Assembly (NCBI GenBank): GCA_002344425.1
Contig: DDTV01000008.1
Location: 1 to 46,749, forward strand
Length of the DNA stretch: 46,749 nucleotides
Source of the DNA: Candidatus Falkowbacteria bacterium UBA2355
Lineage (GTDB): Bacteria > Patescibacteriota > Patescibacteriia > Patescibacteriales > Patescibacteriaceae
Reading direction: 5' to 3'
In this document: positions 25,055 to 32,692 of the stretch, piece after piece
Position numbering within the stretch: the first letter of the stretch is position 1
How the letters are laid out: each line of letters begins with the position of its first letter
Program-made: the position numbers and the translations under genes
Notes under the pieces: generated by a model
Told to the model about the DNA's origin: nothing
Seen by the model: only the letters and a program-made list of their open reading frames with translations
Database searches by the model: none

Positions 25055-26893
25055 ATGCTCAGTCCGTCCGATGAAATAAAAGCTCGTCTTGATATAGTCG
25101 AGATTATTCGCCAATATGTTCCGCTAAAACCGGCGGGGCTGAGTTTTGTTGCTCGCTGTCCATTCCATAATGAGAAATCGGCGTCGTTCAACGTCAGTCC
25201 GACAAAGCAGGTTTGGCATTGTTTCGGCTGTGGCCGCGGCGGCGATCTTTTCTCATTTATAATGGAAATAGAAAAGCTGACTTTTATTGAAGCTCTGCGT
25301 TTGCTCGCCCCTCGGGCCGGCGTTGTTTTAAGTCAGGAACAAGGACCGAATGCTTCCTTGCGCAATAAGGTTTTAGATATTTTGGATCAAACGGCGGAAT
25401 TCTATCATTTTGTTTTGCTTGGTCCGGCCGGAGCCGCGGCACGCGATTATTTGACCAAGCGCGGAGTTAGCGAAGAAATAATCAAGGAGTGGCGACTCGG
25501 TTATGCGCCGGATTCTTGGGACGATTTGATTTTGTTTTTAAAAGACAAGGGTTTTAAGGACAAAGAAATTTCAGCCGCGGGTTTGTCGATTGAAAGAGAG
25601 GCCGGGAGAAATTACAACCGTTTCCGCGGCCGGATTATGTTTCCAATCCGCGAAGTTAACGGCAATACGATTGGTTTTACCGGTCGGCTTTTGCCGGAAT
25701 TGGAGAAGAAATACGAAGGCCAAGGCAAGTATGTTAACAGTCCGCAAAGCATAGTTTATGACAAAAGCCGCGTGCTCTTCGGTTTAGATAAGGCTAAGCA
25801 AGCGATGCGAGAAAATGATTTTGCTATCGTAGTCGAAGGGCAGATGGATTGTTTAACGGCGCACCAATTCGGATTTAATAATGTCGTTGCCTCTTCAGGC
25901 ACGGCTTTGACCGAAGAACAAGCTCGTTTATTAAAGCGTTTTGTAAGCCGAGTCGCCTTTGCTTTTGATACCGATTCTGCCGGACGCAAGGCTCTTGATC
26001 GGGGAAGTGATCAGGCTTTCCATTCCGAATTGGAAGCTTTGATTGTTATAGTGCCCGAGGGCAAAGATCCTGATGAATGCATCAGGCGCGATCTTGAAGG
26101 CTGGAAAGAAGCTTTGAAACAGGCGCGACCGGTTATGGAATATTATCTTGAAGAAGCTTGCAAAATTCATGATACGGAAACCGCCGCGGGACGCAAGGCA
26201 ATCGTCAGGGAAATTTTGCCGCGAATCGCCCGTTTGGCCAATAGCGTTGAAAGAGATTTTTGGTTTAAAAAATTGAGCCAAGCCGCAGATGTTAATGAAG
26301 TTGTTTTGCGCGAATTTCAATCCTCAATCAAAAGTCCGGCAGAAACAGCTCCGGCAGTCGAAGCTTTGCCTGAAAAAGAAGAGAAGAAAAGAGAGGAGCT
26401 TTTATCAGAACAACTGGTTGCTTTGCTCTTATTATTCCCTGACCTTATTCCGACAGTCAGCCCCTATGTCCCGGCCGAACAGGTGATAGGATTATCAAAT
26501 CAGACTCTTTACAGACAGCTCGTAGTTTATTATAATAAGAACGTTACTCGTACTGATGAGGAAGATATTTTCAGCTACGGGAATTTTCGGGCTTGGCTCC
26601 AAAACCAAGGCCTTTCGGCGGGCGATATTCAAGCATTGGATCGACTCGCCATTTTAGTTGAGAAGGAATTTGTCGATATTAATCCCGAAGCGGCTAGCGC
26701 TTCGGTTAAAAACATTCAAAACGAACTCCGCCGTTCTTACTTGAGTCGCCGGATTAAAGCTGTCGCCAAATTGATTGGCGAACTAGAATCGCAAACACCG
26801 GACGCCGAACGTAATCAACGGCTTGATGTTCTTTTGAAAGAATTCAATGATTTGGCGGAAGAGATGCGGAGTATGACCACGTCCGCCGAATAA
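25055..26893 (+). CDS. dnaG: DNA primase
   Basis: A 612-residue bacterial primase that makes RNA primers at the replication fork. The zinc-binding domain has Cys35, His38, Cys56 and Cys59 (CPFH and CFGC). The RNA polymerase core contains YLTKRGVSEEIIKEWRLGYAP and the TOPRIM segment IVVEGQMDCLTAHQFG with FAFDTDSAGRKALDRG. A C-terminal helical region (about 430-612) corresponds to the helicase-interaction domain. It is followed directly by rpoD, the classical dnaG-rpoD pair of the macromolecular synthesis operon. S21 is not adjacent. Confidence 0.96.
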   Translation: MLSPSDEIKARLDIVEIIRQYVPLKPAGLSFVARCPFHNEKSASFNVSPTKQVWHCFGCGRGGDLFSFIMEIEKLTFIEALRLLAPRAGVVLSQEQGPNASLRNKVLDILDQTAEFYHFVLLGPAGAAARDYLTKRGVSEEIIKEWRLGYAPDSWDDLILFLKDKGFKDKEISAAGLSIEREAGRNYNRFRGRIMFPIREVNGNTIGFTGRLLPELEKKYEGQGKYVNSPQSIVYDKSRVLFGLDKAKQAMRENDFAIVVEGQMDCLTAHQFGFNNVVASSGTALTEEQARLLKRFVSRVAFAFDTDSAGRKALDRGSDQAFHSELEALIVIVPEGKDPDECIRRDLEGWKEALKQARPVMEYYLEEACKIHDTETAAGRKAIVREILPRIARLANSVERDFWFKKLSQAADVNEVVLREFQSSIKSPAETAPAVEALPEKEEKKREELLSEQLVALLLLFPDLIPTVSPYVPAEQVIGLSNQTLYRQLVVYYNKNVTRTDEEDIFSYGNFRAWLQNQGLSAGDIQALDRLAILVEKEFVDINPEAASASVKNIQNELRRSYLSRRIKAVAKLIGELESQTPDAERNQRLDVLLKEFNDLAEEMRSMTTSAE

Positions 26894-26903
26894 GTTGTAC
26901 GCT

Positions 26904-28139
26904 ATGGGTCCTAAGAAAAAGAAAAAAATGGTAAAAAAAATCGCTGTTAAGAAAAAAAAGTCGGCGAGCAGGCCTGTCGGAAGGCAGACGAAAAAGCCGA
27001 TTAAGATTAAAGCGCGCCCGGCCCTTAAAGCCTCGGCTGTTAAACCGGATTATCAAGCGATTGATGCGCTGGTAGCCAAAGTGCGACCGCGCGGTTTTGT
27101 GACAGAAACCGAATTATTGCAAGCTTTGCCCAATGTCGAGCATTATATTTATGATTATGAATTATTGCTCGAACGTTTGCAGCGTAACAGTATCCGCATT
27201 GTCGAAGATTCAGGCAGTTTTTTGGATACGGATTCCAATTTGAAAAAAGCCGAGCAGGGAGCTTTGATTTTCGGAACTGATAAGGACCGTTTGAAATTTG
27301 ATATTTCCGAACTGTCGGCCGATTCTATTCAAATGTATTTACGAGAAATCGGTAAGGTTCCGCTTTTGAATAATGAAGAAGAAATCGAATTGGCAAAACG
27401 CAAAGAGCGCGGCGACAAAGACGCCGAGCGACGCTTGATTGAAGCCAACTTGCGCTTAGTTGTTTCTATTGCCAAAAAATTCGCAGGCTCTAAAGGCTTG
27501 AGTCTTTTGGATTTGATTCAGGAAGGCAATATCGGTCTCTTCCGCGCCGTGGAAAAATTTGAATACCGCAAAGGTTTTAAATTTTCAACTTATGCGACTT
27601 GGTGGATTCGGCAGGCGATTACCCGCTCCTTGGCCGATCAATCCCGTACCATTCGCATCCCTGTGCACATGGTAGAAACAATCAATAAGTTTCAGCATAT
27701 TCAGCGTCAATTGATTCAAGATTTAGGTCGTGAACCTTTGCCGGAAGAAATTGCCGCCGAAATGGGTGAATCGATTGATAAAGTTCGCTACATCATTAAA
27801 ATTTCGCAAGATACGATTTCCCTCGAAACTACGGTTGGCGAAGACGAAGAAGATTCGACTTTGGAGGACTTTATTGAAGATGTAAAAAATGTTACGCCGG
27901 ATCGCGCCGCGGCGCTTCAGCTTTTGCGCGATTATGTCAAAGAAATCATTTCCCAGCTGACGCCGCGCGAACAAAAAATTCTCGAAATGCGTTTTGGTTT
28001 GTTGGACGGTGTTTCCCATACCCTAGAAGAGGTCGGCGCCGAATTCGACGTCACTCGCGAGCGCATCCGTCAGATTGAATATAAGACTTTGGAAAAGATT
28101 CAGAAGCATTCTCTTATCAAGAAACTGCGAGATTACTAA
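26904..28139 (+). CDS. rpoD: RNA polymerase primary sigma factor
   Basis: A 411-residue sigma-70. The N-terminus is a Lys-rich tail (KKKKKMVKKIAVKKKK) followed by a region 1.1-like segment. Region 2 includes IEANLRLVVSIAKKF, DLIQEGNIGLFRAVEKF and STYATWWIRQAITRS, the -10 reading helix; region 4 ends with TREQKILEMRFG-like PREQKILEMRFGL and VTRERIRQIE, which reads -35 elements. ATG at 26904 is preferred; an in-frame TTG at 26895 is the alternative. The conserved reading helices agree with the TTGACA/TATAAT-type promoters seen in this window. Confidence 0.96.
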   Translation: MGPKKKKKMVKKIAVKKKKSASRPVGRQTKKPIKIKARPALKASAVKPDYQAIDALVAKVRPRGFVTETELLQALPNVEHYIYDYELLLERLQRNSIRIVEDSGSFLDTDSNLKKAEQGALIFGTDKDRLKFDISELSADSIQMYLREIGKVPLLNNEEEIELAKRKERGDKDAERRLIEANLRLVVSIAKKFAGSKGLSLLDLIQEGNIGLFRAVEKFEYRKGFKFSTYATWWIRQAITRSLADQSRTIRIPVHMVETINKFQHIQRQLIQDLGREPLPEEIAAEMGESIDKVRYIIKISQDTISLETTVGEDEEDSTLEDFIEDVKNVTPDRAAALQLLRDYVKEIISQLTPREQKILEMRFGLLDGVSHTLEEVGAEFDVTRERIRQIEYKTLEKIQKHSLIKKLRDY

Positions 28140-28143
28140 TTCA

Positions 28144-28171
28144 TTGACTTTTTCCGGTTTTTTGCTATTCT
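28144..28171 (+). promoter_or_regulatory. Promoter for tRNA-Asn
   Basis: TTGACT at 28144-28149, a 16-base spacer and TATTCT at 28166-28171, located just after the rpoD stop and 39 bases before the tRNA. Confidence 0.55.
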
Positions 28172-28184
28172 GATAGCATTGTTT

Positions 28185-28204
28185 GGCGCCGGGTAACCGG
28201 CGCC
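28185..28204 (+). other. GC-rich hairpin with GTAA tetraloop
   Basis: GGCGCCGG and CCGGCGCC form a perfect 8-bp stem closed by GTAA, a GNRA-type tetraloop. It lies between the tRNA-Asn promoter and the tRNA. It could be an rpoD transcript end or a structured tRNA leader; the following TTATATT is a poor U tract for termination. Confidence 0.7.
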
Positions 28205-28210
28205 TTATAT

Positions 28211-28282
28211 TCCGAGGTAGCTCAGCGGTAGAGCAGTTGGCTGTTAACCAATTGGTCGTGGGTTCGAATCCCACCCTCGGAG
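28211..28282 (+). tRNA. tRNA-Asn (anticodon GTT)
   Basis: A 72-base tRNA with acceptor TCCGAGG pairing CCTCGGA, D arm GCTC-GAGC, anticodon arm TTGG-CTGTTAA-CCAA giving GTT, T arm GTGGG-TTCGAAT-CCCAC and discriminator G. CCA is not encoded. Its cognate synthetase asnS is at 1581-2873. Confidence 0.96.
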
Positions 28283-28294
28283 CAAATTAATTCA

Positions 28295-28300
28295 TATAAT
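28295..28300 (+). promoter_or_regulatory. TATAAT box adjacent to the 40-residue ORF
   Basis: A perfect TATAAT 8 bases before the ATG at 28309, with no clear -35 because the region upstream is the tRNA 3' half. It implies a leaderless or near-leaderless transcript; read-through from the tRNA promoter is the alternative. Confidence 0.5.
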
Positions 28301-28308
28301 TAATCTCT

Positions 28309-28431
28309 ATGGCAAAACGAGCCAAACCGATCGGCCGAATCCAAAAGACACGGTCGCATAAAACTAAGAAACGCCTCGCTATCAAAGCCGCGATGCTTGA
28401 AGCCAAGGCCGCTAAACGAAAGAAGAAATAA
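28309..28431 (+). CDS. Very basic 40-residue protein
   Basis: An ORF of 41 codons from ATG at 28309 to TAA at 28431. It starts MAKRAKPIGRIQKTRSHKTK and continues with an Ala/Lys-rich helix ending AKRKKK; about 16 of 40 residues are Lys or Arg, so nucleic-acid or ribosome binding is likely. I do not recognise a ribosomal protein family. The ORF has a TATAAT box 8 bases upstream and a hairpin immediately downstream, then the ABC-F gene. It could be a small structural protein of the ribosome or nucleoid, or a regulatory leader ORF for the ABC-F gene. It is distinct from chance ORFs in composition and signals. Confidence 0.6.
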   Translation: MAKRAKPIGRIQKTRSHKTKKRLAIKAAMLEAKAAKRKKK

Positions 28432-28433
28432 AT

Positions 28434-28461
28434 AAGAAACCACCCTCGAGGTGGCTTTCTT
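28434..28461 (+). terminator. Hairpin between the 40-residue ORF and the ABC-F gene
   Basis: AAGAAA-CCACC, loop CTCGA, GGTGG-C-TTTCTT. The G/C stem is 5 bp and extends through the A/T arms with one bulged C. It starts 3 bases after the ORF stop and ends 6 bases before the ABC-F ATG, so it could act as a terminator, an attenuator or a block on the ABC-F start. Confidence 0.7.
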
Positions 28462-28467
28462 AATTGT

Positions 28468-29919
28468 ATGTCCGAAGAAGTTATTTTGCGTTTTGATAAC
28501 GTAACATTTGAATATTTGGAAAAGAAGCCGGTCTTAGATGAGGCCAGCTTCAGTTTGCGCCGCGGCGCCAAGTTCACCTTGATGGGTCAAAACGGCGCGG
28601 GCAAAAGCACCTTATTCAATTTAATCCGCGGCGAATTAAAACCGAAAAGCGGACGGGTTTCAATTACCAATAATGCGACTATCGGTACGGCTAAACAAGC
28701 AGTGGCGCGAGAAGACTTTGATTTGACGATCGAACAGTATTTTGCCAAAGCCTTTGAAGTCGTACCTCCGAATTTGTTAAGCCGAGTCAGTAAGGCGATG
28801 GAAGCGGTCAATTTTGATGTTCCGGTCGACCGCAAGGTCGGGGATTTGTCCGGCGGTCAACAAGCGCGCCTGCTTTTAGCCTTCGCTTTGTTGCAAAATC
28901 CGGATATTTTATTGTTAGACGAGCCGACCAACAATTTGGATCAAGCCGGTATTGATCACTTGATTCAATTTTTGATTATGTATGATAAAACCGTCATTGT
29001 TATTTCCCACGACGCCGATTTTTTGAATTGTTTTACCGAGGGCGTCTTGTATCTCGATGTTTATACGCACAAAATAGAAAATTATGTCGGCGACTATTTT
29101 TCCGTGGTTGAAGAAATTGAAAAGCGGATTGAACGCGAGCGGATGAAGAACGCTCAGCTTGAAAAACAGATTCAAGACCGTAAAGAAAAAGTCAATTTTT
29201 TCGCTCACAAGGGCGGCAAAATGCGTAAGCTGGCAAAAAAACTCAAAGACGAAACCGAAGAACTTGAAGAAAATATGGTCGATGTTCGCAGGGAAGATAA
29301 AACGATTCGTCCCTTTGAGATTCCTAGTCAAGAGATTGTTGGCGAAATCGTCCGTATCGATACAGTCAAAGTCATTGTCAATCATGCGGCGGTTGAGAAG
29401 ACGGTTGGTAAAACACTGCGTAAGCGTAGCCGTTTATTGGTTTCCGGACCCAATGGAATGGGGAAAAGCACTCTCTTGAGAAATTTGGTTTCTCCCGAGC
29501 ATAAAGGCGCGGTAATTTTAGATGGGGTCAGGGTCGGATATTACAGCCAGGATTTCGCTACTTTGGATTTTCAACAAACGGTTTTTGACTCCTTAAAAAG
29601 CGCCATGAGCGACGGATATGATGTTCAAGACATGCGTTCGATTGCGGCCGGCTTTTTGATTACGGGCGAGCTGATGGGCCATCCGGTAACGGCTTTGTCC
29701 GAGGGGCAAAAAGGTTTATTATCTTTTGCGCGCCTCGTTTTAATGAAACCCGGACTTTTGATTTTGGATGAACCGACCAATCATATTAATTTCCGCCATA
29801 TTCCGGTTATCGCCGAGGCGATTAATAATTTCGAAGGCGCGATTATTTTAGTGAGCCATATGAGCGATTTCGTCAAAGCGATTCGCGTTGATGACGAATT
29901 GGACTTGGCCAAATTGTAA
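28468..29919 (+). CDS. ABC-F family ATPase
   Basis: A 483-residue soluble protein with two ABC domains and no membrane segments, typical of ABC-F translation factors that bind the ribosomal E site. The first Walker A is GQNGAGKST at 40-48, with signature LSGGQQAR and Walker B ILLLDEPTNNLDQ. A charged helical linker follows at about 210-280 (RIERERMKNAQLEKQIQDRK). The second Walker A is GPNGMGKST near 327, with LSEGQKGL and LLILDEPTNHINF. ABC-F proteins include EttA/Uup-type factors and antibiotic resistance proteins; subgroup cannot be assigned by eye. The second domain's signature has Glu instead of Gly (LSEGQ). A hairpin and a 40-residue ORF precede it. Confidence 0.94.
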   Translation: MSEEVILRFDNVTFEYLEKKPVLDEASFSLRRGAKFTLMGQNGAGKSTLFNLIRGELKPKSGRVSITNNATIGTAKQAVAREDFDLTIEQYFAKAFEVVPPNLLSRVSKAMEAVNFDVPVDRKVGDLSGGQQARLLLAFALLQNPDILLLDEPTNNLDQAGIDHLIQFLIMYDKTVIVISHDADFLNCFTEGVLYLDVYTHKIENYVGDYFSVVEEIEKRIERERMKNAQLEKQIQDRKEKVNFFAHKGGKMRKLAKKLKDETEELEENMVDVRREDKTIRPFEIPSQEIVGEIVRIDTVKVIVNHAAVEKTVGKTLRKRSRLLVSGPNGMGKSTLLRNLVSPEHKGAVILDGVRVGYYSQDFATLDFQQTVFDSLKSAMSDGYDVQDMRSIAAGFLITGELMGHPVTALSEGQKGLLSFARLVLMKPGLLILDEPTNHINFRHIPVIAEAINNFEGAIILVSHMSDFVKAIRVDDELDLAKL

Positions 29920-29929
29920 AAAAATATAT

Positions 29930-29959
29930 TTGACAAACTGCCATATTGAATGGTAGGTT
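29930..29959 (+). promoter_or_regulatory. Promoter for the nucleotide-metabolism pair
   Basis: A perfect TTGACA at 29930-29935 with a TG-extended -10 (TGGTAGGTT, -10 core 29954-29959) at 18 bases. The hexamer itself is weak. A long leader with AAAGGAG before the ATG at 30010 follows. Confidence 0.5.
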
Positions 29960-30009
29960 GTTTTATTACATTAACAATTCAATAAATAACCAACACAAAG
30001 GAGATTAAA

Positions 30010-30507
30010 ATGGAACCTTCAAAAAATGATACACAATTAAGAGCCTATATTAGCGGGCCATTAACCGAATTACCAACTCATATCAGCTTGCATGAAGTTC
30101 AGGGCTTTTATGTAAAAGCGGCCTTAGTAGCCGAAGATGCCTTAGGTATTAGAGGCTTTGTTCCGCATGAACATTTTGATCCCTCAACCATGCCAAATGT
30201 AACACCAAAAGATATTTATCAGGTCGAAAGCGAAATGATTATGAAGCAGACGTCGGTTTTGATTGTTTGCGCTTTGGCGCCTTCCTGGGGCGGCGGCGGA
30301 GAATGCCAGTTGGCCAATGATTGCGGAATTCCTTTGGTGGTGCTCAAAAGGAAAAACCAAAAATTCACACGTTATGTTTTGGGAATGCCATTGCTTAACG
30401 CCGTGATAGAATACGATACAGAAGATGAAGCAATGATATTGCTGGCGGAACATTTGCAAAAGATGAAACAAAATAACGAAATCAGAGGAGGATTATATGA
30501 AAAATAA
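30010..30507 (+). CDS. Nucleoside 2-deoxyribosyltransferase-like protein
   Basis: A 165-residue protein whose AYISGPLTE (12-20) and GGGGECQLANDCGIPLVVL (94-112, with the Glu of the catalytic position at about 98) match the nucleoside 2-deoxyribosyltransferase/MTH538-like superfamily. Members transfer or hydrolyse the N-glycosidic bond of deoxynucleosides or deoxynucleotides. Exact substrate is uncertain. The ribosome site AAAGGAG is unusually strong for this window. The 3' end overlaps the kinase gene by 11 bases, so both act in nucleotide salvage or clean-up. The DNA is more AT-rich than the neighbouring ABC-F gene. Confidence 0.75.
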   Translation: MEPSKNDTQLRAYISGPLTELPTHISLHEVQGFYVKAALVAEDALGIRGFVPHEHFDPSTMPNVTPKDIYQVESEMIMKQTSVLIVCALAPSWGGGGECQLANDCGIPLVVLKRKNQKFTRYVLGMPLLNAVIEYDTEDEAMILLAEHLQKMKQNNEIRGGLYEK

Positions 30508-31072
30508 TTTTAAGGTTCCGATAGAACATATTACCATTGGAGGCAATCCAGGTTCTGGTAAATCAACCTTGGGAACAATATTAGCTTCAGAGCTCGGCTG
30601 GGTGCGTCATGATATGGGTCAAAAGTTCCGTAAGATGGCCGATGATAGAAAGATAACCCTTAAGGAGTTGTTAAAAATGTGTGACTCTGATCCGGAAATA
30701 GATAAGGCTGCCGATGCGCAACAAGCTACCTGGGCACAGGAAAGTAAAAACTTAGTCATTGTCGGACGAACTTCTTTTCATTTCGTGCCCCAATCATTCA
30801 AAATATTTTTATCTGTCGGTTATTCTATTGCCGCTGCAAGAATTTTTGAAGATAAGCAGTCTCGCAACGAAGATATCAAATTTTCTTCGATTGATGAAAT
30901 GTCAATCAGTTTAATGGAACGCTCTAGAAATGATAAGCAAAGGTATTTGGATCTTTACGGTGTTGATATCTATGACAAAGCAAACTATGATTTGATAATT
31001 AATACTGATATGTTGAATAAAAATCAGGTTGTTAAGCAAACCTTGTCGGCGATTAGAGTTTTTAAAGTTTAA
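30497..31072 (+). CDS. Cytidylate kinase-like P-loop nucleotide kinase
   Basis: A 191-residue P-loop kinase. Walker A GNPGSGKST is at 16-24, and GWVRHDMGQKFRKMADDRKI with EIDKAADAQQ matches the NMP-binding region of archaeal-type cytidylate kinases (Cytidylate_kin2). IVGRTSFHF corresponds to the family's V-x-x-G-R segment, and RYLDLYGVDIYDKANYDLIINT near the C-terminus is also typical. It probably phosphorylates CMP or dCMP; other (d)NMP substrates are possible. The GGAGG ribosome site at 30487-30491 lies inside the preceding gene, so the two are translated from one mRNA. A terminator follows. Confidence 0.85.
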   Translation: MKNNFKVPIEHITIGGNPGSGKSTLGTILASELGWVRHDMGQKFRKMADDRKITLKELLKMCDSDPEIDKAADAQQATWAQESKNLVIVGRTSFHFVPQSFKIFLSVGYSIAAARIFEDKQSRNEDIKFSSIDEMSISLMERSRNDKQRYLDLYGVDIYDKANYDLIINTDMLNKNQVVKQTLSAIRVFKV

Positions 31073-31093
31073 TAAAGGTGCAAAAACATCTTG

Positions 31094-31118
31094 GGCGTCT
31101 ATAATTAGACGCCTTTTT
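31094..31118 (+). terminator. Rho-independent terminator after the kinase gene
   Basis: GGCGTCTA, loop TAAT, TAGACGCC, then TTTTT. A textbook intrinsic terminator. Confidence 0.9.
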
Positions 31119-31125
31119 TATTGGT

Positions 31126-31154
31126 TTGACAGCCCTGATTTTTTAGTTTAAAGT
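31126..31154 (+). promoter_or_regulatory. Promoter of purB
   Basis: TTGACA at 31126-31131, a 17-base spacer and TAAAGT at 31149-31154. The leader of about 45 bases carries an AGGAGG ribosome site before the ATG at 31205. Confidence 0.7.
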
Positions 31155-31204
31155 CTAGTCAAAATAAGCTATTTAAAAAGAAAATATTATTCCCAGGAGG
31201 AAAA

Positions 31205-32629
31205 ATGAAAAATCTTATATTGCCGGGTAATCCGCGCTATCAACCAAAAAGTCTGACCGATTTTTTCGGATATGACAATCTTTACCGTTTTGTTGGGCGA
31301 GTTGAAATCGCCAATTTGGAGGTCCTCGGCGAAATTGGTAGAATGCCGAAAAAAATCTTTGAACTCTTAAGTGAAGATATTAAGGCACGGATTCTAGAAA
31401 TTGAAACAACGCAAGTTGATATAACTGAAAGAAATATTACCAAGCATGATATTAGAGCCTGGATAGCAGAAGCTTCAAAGATCATACCGGAAATGTTGGC
31501 TCCTTGGCTGCATATTGTCCTGACCAGCTATGACCCAATTGATACGGCCCGAGCTTTGCAGTTTTATGAAGCCCATTGGAAGGTAGTTGAGCCTAAGTTA
31601 AAAAGAATTATTTTAATTTTGGCAGAGATGGTAATAAAACATAAAGACACCTTACAAATTGGGCGGACGCACGGTCAGCATGCCCTGCCTATAACCGCCG
31701 GTTTCTGGTTAGCGACGATTCTTGATCGTTTATATAATAATTATAAGCGGATGAATCAACGCGCTGAGAATTTGGTCGGAAAAATTTCCGGCGCGGTCGG
31801 CGCCTATAATGCTCAGGTCGCTTTAGGTATCACCGAAATTTGCCAGGCGAGAAGTTTTGAAGAGAGAATTCTTGATAAACTCGGTTTGAAAAAATCAGAT
31901 ATCAGCACTCAAATCGCTCAGCCCGAGCCTTTGGCTGATTATCTCTTCTCAGCTTTGCTGACTTCAGCTACCTTTGCTCAATTTGGCAGAGATTGCCGCC
32001 ATTTAATGAGAAGTGAAATCGGCGAAATCAGTGAAGAGTTTTCTGACAAGCAAAGCGGTTCTTCAACAATGGCACATAAGCGAAATCCAATTAACTTTGA
32101 AAACCTTGAAGGCATGTTTATAAAAAATAAACATGAATTCGGCAAAATTAAGGATAGCCTTATTAGTGAACATCAGCGCGATTTGACGGGTTCATCAGTG
32201 GCTAGGGATTTTCCAATTATTATCATTAATTTGGTTCAACAAATGGAAACGCTTCTCAGGCCGAACAAAGAAGAAAAAACATTTTTGGAAAGAATATCGA
32301 TTAATGAAACGGCTTGCCGGAAAAATTTCGATATGAACAAAAACGTTATATTATCAGAGCCGCTTTATATCGCTTTGCAGATGGCCGGTTATCACGATGC
32401 TCATCATTTGGTTAACCATACTTTGGTTCCAAAGGCCCAGGCCAGCGGCCAGTCTTTGTTTGAAGTAACCGAAGAGGTCGCTCAAAATGATTTGAATGTT
32501 AGAATTATTTGGGATATCGTACCTGATACCATTAAACAACTAATGATTCATCCTGAAAATTATACCGGTCTGGCTTCGTACAAGGCAATGGAAATTGCCA
32601 ACAAAGTTGAAGCTGCCCTGACTGTTTAA
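31205..32629 (+). CDS. purB: Adenylosuccinate lyase
   Basis: A 474-residue member of the fumarase/aspartase superfamily. It makes AMP from adenylosuccinate and acts one step earlier in IMP synthesis. QIGRTHGQHALPITAGFW near 155-172 contains the catalytic His segment, and the signature loop GSSTMAHKRNPINFENLEG near 284-302 is of the Escherichia coli PurB type (GSSTMPHK...NPIDFENSEG), with Ala in place of the usual Pro. The rest of the purine pathway is not in the window, so salvage of adenylosuccinate is the minimal role. It has its own promoter, strong ribosome site and terminator, unlike most genes here. Confidence 0.92.
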   Translation: MKNLILPGNPRYQPKSLTDFFGYDNLYRFVGRVEIANLEVLGEIGRMPKKIFELLSEDIKARILEIETTQVDITERNITKHDIRAWIAEASKIIPEMLAPWLHIVLTSYDPIDTARALQFYEAHWKVVEPKLKRIILILAEMVIKHKDTLQIGRTHGQHALPITAGFWLATILDRLYNNYKRMNQRAENLVGKISGAVGAYNAQVALGITEICQARSFEERILDKLGLKKSDISTQIAQPEPLADYLFSALLTSATFAQFGRDCRHLMRSEIGEISEEFSDKQSGSSTMAHKRNPINFENLEGMFIKNKHEFGKIKDSLISEHQRDLTGSSVARDFPIIIINLVQQMETLLRPNKEEKTFLERISINETACRKNFDMNKNVILSEPLYIALQMAGYHDAHHLVNHTLVPKAQASGQSLFEVTEEVAQNDLNVRIIWDIVPDTIKQLMIHPENYTGLASYKAMEIANKVEAALTV

Positions 32630-32645
32630 TCGCATTTTTAATTTT

Positions 32646-32672
32646 AAAAGCCCTTGTTTTGCAAGGGCTTTT
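32646..32672. terminator. Bidirectional terminator between convergent genes
   Basis: AAAAGCCCTTG, loop TTTTG, CAAGGGCTTTT followed by more T. With A and T tracts on both sides it can stop both purB and the convergent 32693 gene. Confidence 0.9.
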
Positions 32673-32692
32673 TTGTTTTTTTGATGCTTAAT

